44,371 nucleotides of DNA. Origin: a virus. Below, in pieces: positions 13,973 through 20,884 of the stretch. Made by a program: the position numbers and the translations under genes. The notes beneath the pieces were generated by a model, which searched no databases, was not told the origin of the DNA, and was given only the letters and a program-made list of their open reading frames with translations. Positions within the stretch are counted from its first letter, which is position 1; each line of letters opens with the position of its first letter. The stretch is from IMG/VR virus record IMGVR_UViG_3300027852_000070, positions 1 to 44,371 of that record. The stretch is one strand, 5' to 3'.

Positions 13973-14808
13973 TAGAAATTACATCACCAGTAGGTCGCCT
14001 CGTTTCGGGTCATCCGATGGTAGCGCGTCCCGTAATTGACGAAAAAACGAAACAACCGAAAATGCAACGTGACGGAGTAACGCCGCAAATCGATCACTAT
14101 GTTGGTCTTGCTATTCCTAAAGGTCAAGAAACTGACTGGAAGCTAACCGAATGGGGTCAACAAATGAACGCCGAAGCGTTAGCATCATTCCCGAATGGTG
14201 AGCATCAAATGCCCGCTTTTTCATGGAAAGTTACTGACGGCGATAGTCAGGCACCTAATAAAAACATGAAAAAACCATGTGATCGCGAAGGCTATCCGGG
14301 ACACTGGGTAATTAATATGTCGAACGGTTTCCCGATTAAATGTTATCACCGCGAAAAGTATGATCCGACTCAACAAATCCAACAAAAAGAAGCGATCAAA
14401 GCGGGTGATTATTGTCGTTTAGTATTTACCGTCAAAGGTAATGGAGCGGCACCACCGAACACACCGGGTATTTACGTTAATCCGTCAATGTTCGAACTTT
14501 ATCAAGCGGGTATCGAAATCATTAGCGAGAGCGCAGCCGATCCGAGTGCGACATTCGGTGCGGTAGCAGGTCAAATGCCAGCAAACGCGCAAGTCGATCC
14601 GAACATGGCTGCAGCGGCGAATACTCCGGCTACACCAGCAACACCAGCGACACCGGGCGGCGGACCTGCAGCACCAGCGATGGACGTTCTAACACCTGTC
14701 GAAGTCAAGTATATGTTGCCGGATGGTACGGGTCCATGGACCGCCGAACAATTGGCACCGGCTGGCTACACACCGGAATTAATCGCGGGCTTAGTAAAAG
14801 CACCGTAA
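13969..14808 (+). CDS. DUF2815-type ssDNA-binding protein
   Basis: A 279-residue protein of the DUF2815 family, which I take to be the phage ssDNA-binding protein related to T7 gp2.5. It has the N-terminal VGRLVSGHP, the HYVGLAIPKG strand and the DYCRLVFTVKG and PGIYVNPSMFELYQ segments. After about residue 195 comes an Ala/Pro/Thr linker and a separate C-terminal module (LTPVEVKYMLPDG...YTPELIAGL). The ATG overlaps the nuclease stop. It should coat single strands at the fork and recruit replication partners. Confidence 0.75.
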   Translation: MIEITSPVGRLVSGHPMVARPVIDEKTKQPKMQRDGVTPQIDHYVGLAIPKGQETDWKLTEWGQQMNAEALASFPNGEHQMPAFSWKVTDGDSQAPNKNMKKPCDREGYPGHWVINMSNGFPIKCYHREKYDPTQQIQQKEAIKAGDYCRLVFTVKGNGAAPPNTPGIYVNPSMFELYQAGIEIISESAADPSATFGAVAGQMPANAQVDPNMAAAANTPATPATPATPGGGPAAPAMDVLTPVEVKYMLPDGTGPWTAEQLAPAGYTPELIAGLVKAP

Positions 14809-14819
14809 TCACAATGATT

Positions 14820-14835
14820 CCGCCCTTCGGGGCGG
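14820..14835 (+). terminator. UUCG-tetraloop hairpin after the ssDNA-binding gene
   Basis: CCGCCC-TTCG-GGGCGG, a very stable hairpin, followed by TAATTTTGGAG. The U-run is short, so it is more likely a partial terminator or an mRNA-stabilising 3' end than a full stop. It separates the ssDNA-binding gene from the MazG-like gene. Confidence 0.6.
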
Positions 14836-14854
14836 TAATTTTGGAGTAATAATA

Positions 14855-15244
14855 ATGTCAGATATTAAAGACGATGTATTAATTTATGATGGTCTAGTTC
14901 GTTTAATACGAGTTTGTCATCAAGCAGCTTGCGATGGTGGATGGTGGACTGATTTACAAACCGGACAACCTCTATTACGTAATAAAGGTGAAATGCTTTG
15001 TTTAATTCATTCCGAAATATCCGAAGCGATGGAAGGTGCCCGTAAAAATTGTATGGACGATCATCTTCCACACCGGAACATGGAAGAGGTCGAACTCGCG
15101 GACGCATTAATTCGAATTTTTGATTATGCAGCCGGTCACGATCTCGATGTAGCGGGTGCTTTTGTTGAAAAACTCGCATATAACGCGAATCGTGCGGATC
15201 ATAAACCAGAAAATCGAGCCAAAGACGACGGTAAGAAATTTTAA
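14855..15244 (+). CDS. MazG-like nucleotide pyrophosphohydrolase
   Basis: A 129-residue all-alpha NTP pyrophosphatase-like protein. The signature helices are visible: EMLCLIHSEISEAMEG (about 46-61), with the E..E metal ligands, and EEVELADALIRIFDYAAG (about 77-94), with the E..D pair. The family hydrolyses NTPs or dNTPs to monophosphates. Phage members may clean nucleotide pools or lower host alarmone levels. A good ribosome site (TTGGAGTAATAATA) precedes ATG 14855. Confidence 0.85.
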   Translation: MSDIKDDVLIYDGLVRLIRVCHQAACDGGWWTDLQTGQPLLRNKGEMLCLIHSEISEAMEGARKNCMDDHLPHRNMEEVELADALIRIFDYAAGHDLDVAGAFVEKLAYNANRADHKPENRAKDDGKKF

Positions 15245-15257
15245 CTTTATGGGAATT

Positions 15258-15311
15258 CACCCGGTCGGATAAAACCTTCATCGTAGGGGGCTACGTGATG
15301 CGGATCGGGTG
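15258..15311 (+). ncRNA. Structured intergenic RNA element / terminator candidate
   Basis: The stem CACCCGGTC (15258-15266) pairs with GATCGGGTG (15303-15311) over nine positions including one G-U. It encloses a smaller hairpin of CATCG-TAG with CTA-CG-TGATG. It is followed by TTTACCCTCCTTTTTAAAT. It could be an imperfect terminator, a processed small RNA or a leader element for the gene at 15344. No known riboswitch is recognised. Confidence 0.4.
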
Positions 15312-15343
15312 TTTACCCTCCTTTTTAAATAGGGCGATAAATA

Positions 15344-15616
15344 ATGGCATATTTCTTTTTAAAACAAGGTAAACAATATCTCGATTTAACGGGTGATTTA
15401 ATCCTTTCTCATAACGATCGATTAGTGAAAGCACGTACAAAAAGTGCCGCCCCGGTCAAAGTGTTAAACGCTAAATTTGTGATTAATGCGGGTAAATTAA
15501 CTTTTATCGGTAAATTAAAAGCCACGAAATTAGCGCTCGGTTTCATATGGGGTAAACCGAACCCGTTAACCGCTGAAGATACGAATCTTAATAAACCGGT
15601 AGTTACTAATGAGTAA
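15344..15616 (+). CDS. Hypothetical protein
   Basis: A 90-residue basic protein, predicted mostly beta strands (YLDLTGDLILSHNDRLVKARTK...KFVINAGKLTFIGKLKATKLALGF). No recognised family. It sits between MazG and the polymerase in the rightward replication operon, 30 bases after the structured element. The next gene overlaps its stop region by eight bases. Function unknown. Confidence 0.6.
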   Translation: MAYFFLKQGKQYLDLTGDLILSHNDRLVKARTKSAAPVKVLNAKFVINAGKLTFIGKLKATKLALGFIWGKPNPLTAEDTNLNKPVVTNE

Positions 15617-15770
15617 ATACGATCCCGAAACACTGAAAATGATGTCATCGAGACTTTTAGCCGCTAAAGCTAACAATGACGACCGATATTTTCAATTTAT
15701 CATGACAATGTCGATTTATACGAATTTATCGACTCAACAAATCGCAGAGTTCGCCAATGCGGGGGCGTAA
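15609..15770 (+). CDS. Short hypothetical protein upstream of the polymerase
   Basis: A 53-residue helical frame (MSKYDPETLKMMSSRLLAAKANND...) starting at ATG 15609 inside the end of the previous gene and stopping at 15770 inside the start of the polymerase gene. Overlaps at both ends suggest translational coupling. It has no cysteines and no membrane segment. Function unknown; a small polymerase-associated protein is possible but unsupported. Confidence 0.5.
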   Translation: MSKYDPETLKMMSSRLLAAKANNDDRYFQFIMTMSIYTNLSTQQIAEFANAGA

Positions 15771-18144
15771 GCAATGCGACCCGGTCAGTGGATGCGGTAA
15801 GTTCTACAAGCAACAATTCAACGAATGCCCCTCGTGTGGGGCTTCTGAAGCGTTTAGTAACCTGATCCCATTCAATCCTCGTGATTGGTCCTACGATTTA
15901 GAATCATATCCGAATATATTTACCGCTGATTTTAAACATATGAATTCGGGCGCTACGGCGTTTTATGAAATAAGCGATCGACGTAATGATCTCGATGGTT
16001 TATTAGTGTTTTTATTTGCATTAAAGCAATCAAATTCCCGAATGATTGGATATAACAATATTGGATATGATTATCCGATGTTACATTTTATATTAGAAAA
16101 CGCGCATTTATCCCCCGATCAAACCGACTTATATAATAAATCCATGAGTATTATCAACACCCCATGGGAACGTCGATTCGATAATGTGATATGGGATAAT
16201 GATATTCATATCGTACAAATCGATCTCTATAAAATACATCACTTCGATAATGATGCGCGTCGTACTTCATTAAAAATGCTTGAATTCAATATGCGCTTAG
16301 ATAATATAAGTGATCTACCCTACCCACCCGGCACCGTATTAAACGATTTAGAAAAAAACGTATTAATTGAATATAATCATGACGATGTCGATGCGACCGA
16401 GAAATTCGCGATCGAATCAATCGAAATGATCGAATTCCGTGAACAATTAAGCGAAAAATACGGTCAAAATTTCCTTAATCATAGTGATAAAAAAATCGGT
16501 ACAGATATTTTCGTCAACAAACTCGAAGCGTTCGCACCGGGTACATGTTACGCCCGCGACCACAATAACAAGAAAATAAAACGACAAACGCCTCGAAGTT
16601 CTATCAATTTGGGTGAAATAATATTCCCATACATCGAATTTAAAGTACGCGAATTCGAACTCGTAAAACAATGGTTATCATCGAAAGTTATCACCCAAAC
16701 GAAGGGCGTCTTCGAATTCATAACGGTATCGGCTGAAATGGCCTTTATCATGCGTCATGACTTAGTAAAAGTGTATGGATTATCGTTAGACGACGTACCG
16801 AGCATATACGATGTTAAGAATATTAAAACATTATTAAATAAGGGTATTCCCCTCGATCAATGTTTTGATGATATAAAAAATCGAACCGATTTGCATAATT
16901 TTAAATTCGTAAGCGGTGTAAAAGATAAATCGGGTTTAAATTGTATTGTCGATGGGTTTCGATACGACTTCGGTACCGGTGGGATACATGGTTCGATTGA
17001 TTCGACGATTGTATGTTCCGACGACGATGGTGAGTTGTGGGATTGGGACGTGGGCGGTTATTACCCAACGTTAGGTAGTGTAAACAAATTATTCCCCGAA
17101 CATTTGAGCGAACAATTCGGTATTGTTGATAAAGAACTCGCGATCGAACGTAAGCAATACGACAAAGGGACCGCATTAAATAACTCGATAAAACTTGCCC
17201 GAAACGGTGCGTACGGTGATTCGAATAATAAATACAGCGTGTTTTTTGACCCACAATATACAATGTCAATAACTATTAACGGTCAGTTACTTTTATGTAT
17301 GCTTGCACAACATTTGATTGATATCCCCGGTTTAAAGATGATCCAGATCAATACGGATGGTTTAACCGTTAAATGTCCGAGGCAACATATCGACACCATG
17401 AAAAAAATATGTAAATGGTGGGAGAATTACACTTGTTTAGAATTGGAAAGCGTTATTTATAAACGTATGTTTATTCGCGATGTGAATAATTATATCGGTG
17501 AATATAAAGACGGAAAACTCAAATCAAAAGGCGCGTACGTACATAAATCGAAGGAATCGCAGGGTCCGAAATGGACACCTAGCGACATGGATTGGCACCA
17601 AAACCACAGCGCCCTTGTCGTCCCTAAAGCCGCTGAAGCCGCTCTCGTACACGGTAAAGATATTCGCGAATTCATCACCAATCATAACGATATATTCGAT
17701 TTCATGCTTCGTACGAAGGTGGGACGGTCCGATAATCTTATGATCTCCGATGCTGCAGGTAACGAACGAGAATTACAGAAAATAACGCGATATTATGTAA
17801 GCGTTGACGGTGGATCATTAACTAAAATCAGTCCCCCGACGAAAGGGTATCAAGTCGGACAATGGAAACGAGCGACGAAGTTATCCGATCAATATTACAA
17901 AAGTGTGATCGCTGAATTGAAAAGTACAACCGCTGAAGATATAGAACTCGACTCGCTCGGTTTACCGTGGGACGAACGTATCAACACGAAAAATCGTTCT
18001 AAATACGAAATACGTCGTACCGGTGTTAATGCTGGGCAATTAGTCGCACCCTGTAACGACATTAAAGACGCTGATCGGAATAATATCAATTTTGAATATT
18101 ACATCGCCGAAGCTGAAAAACTTGTTAAACCACTGAGGAATTAA
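15757..18144 (+). CDS. Family B DNA polymerase with N-terminal zinc ribbon
   Basis: A 795-residue replicative polymerase. C7, C13, C24 and C27 form an N-terminal zinc ribbon. The 3'-5' exonuclease motifs are SYDLES (D47, E49), GYNNIGYDYPML (D105) and YNHDD (206-210). The polymerase motifs are A DVGGYYP (431-437, catalytic D431), B KLARNGAYG (479-487) and C INTDG (531-535). Motif C carries NTDG in place of the usual DTDS, so a single Asp stands there. The conserved FGTGGIHGS segment is at 405-413. The C-terminus ends with ELDSLGLPWDERINTKNRSK (729-748), almost the same as a motif in the protein encoded at 12001. It overlaps the 53-residue gene by 14 bases. Confidence 0.85.
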   Translation: MRGRKQCDPVSGCGKFYKQQFNECPSCGASEAFSNLIPFNPRDWSYDLESYPNIFTADFKHMNSGATAFYEISDRRNDLDGLLVFLFALKQSNSRMIGYNNIGYDYPMLHFILENAHLSPDQTDLYNKSMSIINTPWERRFDNVIWDNDIHIVQIDLYKIHHFDNDARRTSLKMLEFNMRLDNISDLPYPPGTVLNDLEKNVLIEYNHDDVDATEKFAIESIEMIEFREQLSEKYGQNFLNHSDKKIGTDIFVNKLEAFAPGTCYARDHNNKKIKRQTPRSSINLGEIIFPYIEFKVREFELVKQWLSSKVITQTKGVFEFITVSAEMAFIMRHDLVKVYGLSLDDVPSIYDVKNIKTLLNKGIPLDQCFDDIKNRTDLHNFKFVSGVKDKSGLNCIVDGFRYDFGTGGIHGSIDSTIVCSDDDGELWDWDVGGYYPTLGSVNKLFPEHLSEQFGIVDKELAIERKQYDKGTALNNSIKLARNGAYGDSNNKYSVFFDPQYTMSITINGQLLLCMLAQHLIDIPGLKMIQINTDGLTVKCPRQHIDTMKKICKWWENYTCLELESVIYKRMFIRDVNNYIGEYKDGKLKSKGAYVHKSKESQGPKWTPSDMDWHQNHSALVVPKAAEAALVHGKDIREFITNHNDIFDFMLRTKVGRSDNLMISDAAGNERELQKITRYYVSVDGGSLTKISPPTKGYQVGQWKRATKLSDQYYKSVIAELKSTTAEDIELDSLGLPWDERINTKNRSKYEIRRTGVNAGQLVAPCNDIKDADRNNINFEYYIAEAEKLVKPLRN

Positions 18145-18149
18145 AAAAA

Positions 18150-18833
18150 ATGAATAAAATTAATGTATTAGATCATGGATTTGTAGGATTAGTAGATCAT
18201 ATGGGGTCGGATTTATCAATCTCCCGTAATGCTCGTGTTTCATACGATGCAGAATGGCGAGCGGGCGAAGATAGCGGAAGCGACACCCGATTAATTAATT
18301 ACTTATATTCTAATGGACATAACACACCGTTCGAAGCGGTAACATTTACATTTGATGTCAAGGCTCCGATCTTTGTGTTCCGCCAATGGCACCGCCATCG
18401 TACACAATCGTTCAATGAATTAAGCGCCCGTTATCGCGAATTACCTGAAGAATTCTATATTCCTGAACCAGAACATATCGGTACACAAAATAAAGATAAT
18501 AAACAGATGCGCGATATTGGTGGCGACATTGATTTCAATCATACAGATGTAGTCAGAAATTTAATGCATATCCAAAATTCAAACGCATTTAATACTTATC
18601 ATTTACTCATTGAAAAAGGTGTACCCCGCGAAATTGCCCGATCCGTTTTACCTGTGGCAACTTATAGCCATATGTTCGCGACGGTTAATTTACATAATTT
18701 ATTTAGATTTTTAGCTGAACGATTGCATCCACACGCTCAATATGAGATCCGCGTATATGCCGAAGCGATGCTCGAATTAATTCGTCCGATTGTACCCGTA
18801 GCGGTTGCAGCATTCGAAAAAGGTTTAAAATAA
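18150..18833 (+). CDS. thyX: FAD-dependent thymidylate synthase ThyX
   Basis: A 227-residue flavin-dependent thymidylate synthase. The signature RHRxxSxNExSxRY is complete at residues 82-95, with the substrate-binding arginines and Ser87/Ser92. It makes dTMP from dUMP using methylene-tetrahydrofolate and FAD. The last codons are GGT TTA AAA TAA. They contain the tandem slippery heptamer U UUA AAA immediately before the stop, and the -1 frame beyond encodes a ribonucleotide-reductase-type domain. The product may therefore be made both alone and as a C-terminal fusion. Confidence 0.92.
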   Translation: MNKINVLDHGFVGLVDHMGSDLSISRNARVSYDAEWRAGEDSGSDTRLINYLYSNGHNTPFEAVTFTFDVKAPIFVFRQWHRHRTQSFNELSARYRELPEEFYIPEPEHIGTQNKDNKQMRDIGGDIDFNHTDVVRNLMHIQNSNAFNTYHLLIEKGVPREIARSVLPVATYSHMFATVNLHNLFRFLAERLHPHAQYEIRVYAEAMLELIRPIVPVAVAAFEKGLK

Positions 18834-19177
18834 CGAACGATAACGAACGTCCGAGTAAAACTTATAAATTACGCGCACCGGGTATAAGTGATCACGCTTT
18901 ATATTTTACAGTTGTCGGAGAATCAATACCCGAGGCGTTTTTTATTAATAGTAAAGAACTTGAATCGTTTCAGTGGATTACATCACTTATGACGTCATAT
19001 CATCGACAGGTCAAGATCGGTACACCTATCGAATCAATAATTAATGATATGAAAGAGACATTCGACCCAAATGGTTCGTATATTATCCCCGATGGTACCG
19101 GGCGCGAAGTTCATAGCGTGGTACATCATTTAGGGTTAATATTAGAAAGTCATTGTAAGACAATCCCTACATTTTGA
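18830..19177 (+). CDS. TSCPD/NrdJ-C-like domain read by -1 frameshift from thyX or from an AUA start
   Basis: The -1 frame continues for 115 codons. It gives the C-terminal domain of coenzyme B12-type ribonucleotide reductase (NrdJ) and stand-alone TSCPD proteins: YKLRAPGISDHALYFTV, then EAFFINSKELESFQWITSL, then FDPNGSYIIPDG and a final helix. No ATG, GTG or TTG occurs between the preceding in-frame stop (18743) and the ATG at 18989, which is in mid-domain. Reading must start by slippage on U UUA AAA (18824-18830), giving a 342-residue fusion. The alternative is an AUA codon at 18830, which overlaps the thyX stop and has AAAAAGG six bases upstream. A catalytic RNR subunit is absent from the window. 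Confidence 0.7.
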   Translation: MTNDNERPSKTYKLRAPGISDHALYFTVVGESIPEAFFINSKELESFQWITSLMTSYHRQVKIGTPIESIINDMKETFDPNGSYIIPDGTGREVHSVVHHLGLILESHCKTIPTF

Positions 19178-19689
19178 TACCATTCACGTAACCCCGTTTT
19201 ATCAGCATTACACGACCTTACAGCCGTTTTTAATTCGTCGGCATATTTGTAAAGGTCTTCGTTTTGAACTTCAATTTCGGCTCGACCGTCGGCATTAATA
19301 GTGCCTTCGGCGGGTTTATATAGTCCATTTTTTGGCTTGTCACCGGAGAGGTCGAGCAACTTATAAGCGAGAAGGCTAGGCATAACATTAATAGACCATT
19401 TCTTAATATCGGCGTTTTCATTTTTTAATATCTCCAAATCTCGAGCGAGTTCCGCTGTTTTAATAATTAAATGATTTTTAGTCGCTGCAGATTTTGCGAC
19501 AGCATCGGCGCTGATATCCGCGACTTTTTTAATTTTATTATAATCCCGTTCCCAGTTTTTATTAGTTTCTGTCAATGTGGAATTGGCTTGTGTAAGTTCG
19601 CCATTTTCTTCAATTACTCCGAAAACATACCATCCAAATAATATGACCAGAATTAAAACAACACCCGCGATTATTAATTTAGTATTCAT
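19150..19689 (-). CDS. Inner-membrane spanin (Rz-like)
   Basis: A 179-residue protein with an N-terminal membrane anchor (about residues 5-24) and a long coiled-coil periplasmic domain rich in NxxL/KxxA heptads. It ends in a short soluble segment with two cysteines near the end. This is the layout of Rz-type i-spanins. A lipoprotein gene is nested entirely within it in another frame, which is the hallmark of Rz/Rz1 pairs. Together they fuse inner and outer membranes at lysis, so the host should be Gram-negative. It is the last gene of the lysis cassette and overlaps the convergent TSCPD frame by 28 bases. Confidence 0.85.
   Translation of the reverse strand: MNTKLIIAGVVLILVILFGWYVFGVIEENGELTQANSTLTETNKNWERDYNKIKKVADISADAVAKSAATKNHLIIKTAELARDLEILKNENADIKKWSINVMPSLLAYKLLDLSGDKPKNGLYKPAEGTINADGRAEIEVQNEDLYKYADELKTAVRSCNADKTGLREWYQNVGIVLQ
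19230..19421 (-). CDS. Outer-membrane spanin lipoprotein (Rz1-like), nested
   Basis: A 63-residue lipoprotein lying wholly inside the i-spanin gene in a different frame. It has a basic N-terminus (MKTPILRNG), a hydrophobic core and the lipobox LISC with Cys22 as the lipidated residue. The mature part is proline-rich (SPVT, NPPKA, MPTVEPK), as in Rz1 proteins. It would be anchored in the outer membrane and pair with the i-spanin. The length is typical for o-spanins. Confidence 0.85.
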   Translation of the reverse strand: MKTPILRNGLLMLCLAFSLISCSTSPVTSQKMDYINPPKALLMPTVEPKLKFKTKTFTNMPTN

Positions 19690-19697
19690 AAATCACC

Positions 19698-19907
19698 CTA
19701 TTTATTCATTAAATTATTATCGTCCCATACCGCACCGAAAACATAAGATCCGATCACGGCACCCGCTAAACCAAACGAACCATATAATGCAACTTGAGCC
19801 GTTGGAGTATCGGCACCACTCCATATAATTTTAATAATAACCACAGCGCAAAATAACAAAGTGATTATTATTATAGATCGTCTAATTTTCCAATTTGGTT
19901 GTATCAT
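19698..19907 (-). CDS. Holin candidate
   Basis: A 69-residue protein with a basic N-terminus and two hydrophobic helices, about residues 11-29 and 39-61, ending in a charged tail (WDDNNLMNK). Size and two-helix topology fit class II holins. It sits between the amidase and the spanins, the usual place for a holin. It would permeabilise the inner membrane and release the amidase. No family motif is visible. Confidence 0.7.
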   Translation of the reverse strand: MIQPNWKIRRSIIIITLLFCAVVIIKIIWSGADTPTAQVALYGSFGLAGAVIGSYVFGAVWDDNNLMNK

Positions 19908-19908
19908 T

Positions 19909-20457
19909 TTATGATTCTCTTTGTACCGCTTCAGAAACGCTGTATAACATATCGTTTAATACTTCCCACGGAAAATGAGGGCCGGGATCGACTTTTTTAG
20001 CCGCTTTTTTATCTGGATATTTCTTTTTCCAATCGGCGCGAACCTTATCATGACCTTGTATCCATTCGGTTGTAAATTTATGCTCTGTCATAAATTGAGC
20101 CGATAACGTACCTAAATTTAGAATTTGTTCATCTGTGTAGGGAAAATCGGTACCGCCTTCTAATTCAATACCTATTGTAAAACTATTGCATCCCTCGCGA
20201 CCATTCATTATAGATTTGCCCGCATGATGTGATCGAAACCCTTCGGGTACTAATTCGATAATCGTTCCATCACGTCTAATTAAATAATTCGCCGATACTC
20301 CGTACTGTTTAAAAATACCGATAATAGCTTTCAAATTAAAAGGATCATTCGGTAAAATATTTTTAGCACTTATAAAATGAATGACGATACCATCCATTGA
20401 TTTTATTTTATGTTTTGAATAACAATATGACGGTAAATGTTTTTTAATAATATTCAC
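19909..20457 (-). CDS. N-acetylmuramoyl-L-alanine amidase (endolysin)
   Basis: A 182-residue Amidase_2-type enzyme. The first zinc ligand is H27 in IVIHFIS. SHHAG (76-80) and IGIELEGG (95-102) follow, then GHDKVR (H136) and VDPGPHFPW (D157, H161), the usual C-terminal ligand region. It cleaves the bond between muramic acid and L-alanine in peptidoglycan. There is no signal peptide, so export would depend on the holin encoded just downstream. It overlaps the coiled-coil membrane gene by four bases. Confidence 0.88.
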   Translation of the reverse strand: MNIIKKHLPSYCYSKHKIKSMDGIVIHFISAKNILPNDPFNLKAIIGIFKQYGVSANYLIRRDGTIIELVPEGFRSHHAGKSIMNGREGCNSFTIGIELEGGTDFPYTDEQILNLGTLSAQFMTEHKFTTEWIQGHDKVRADWKKKYPDKKAAKKVDPGPHFPWEVLNDMLYSVSEAVQRES

Positions 20458-20879
20458 GGTTGTTTATCCATTTTTTTAACGATAGCTTCGGCGATTTTAT
20501 CAACAGAAATATCATTCGCTTTATTAGTGCTTTGAGTCCCTAACCATGTAATAAAGCCGGTTGTACAAGTTACGGCGAAAATAATTATAAAAGCATAATT
20601 TTTTAAATCTGTTTTTTTAACAAATTTTTCATGATGATCCGAATCCATAGCATGAAGTTCAGCTTTTAATTTAATTTCGCATTCCCGGCGTTCCTTACCA
20701 CTTTGCTCTATCGCTTTCATGACATTCTGCGTGTCATTTTTTTCATTGCTCATGTGATCCGCCATTTTACAATCGAGATCTTTAATCGTGGTTTCGATAC
20801 TATCCAATCGTATATTTGTTTTTTGATCACCTAGCATTTTATTAACTTCGGCTTCGGTATATATATGTTCATCTGTCAT
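20454..20879 (-). CDS. Coiled-coil protein with C-terminal membrane helix, lysis-associated
   Basis: A 141-residue protein with a long charged coiled coil (about residues 20-90) followed by one membrane helix (about 95-117) and a short soluble tail. This resembles XhlA/hemolysin-like lysis accessory proteins or antiholins, which sit beside endolysin genes. It could be a second holin component. It begins just after the tailspike gene and overlaps the amidase start by four bases. Confidence 0.6.
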   Translation of the reverse strand: MTDEHIYTEAEVNKMLGDQKTNIRLDSIETTIKDLDCKMADHMSNEKNDTQNVMKAIEQSGKERRECEIKLKAELHAMDSDHHEKFVKKTDLKNYAFIIIFAVTCTTGFITWLGTQSTNKANDISVDKIAEAIVKKMDKQP

Positions 20880-20884
20880 GATTA

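Noticed and set aside
18989-19177. Independent 62-residue gene starting at ATG 18989
   Set aside because: It would begin in the middle of a recognisable domain whose first half is encoded directly upstream in the same frame.
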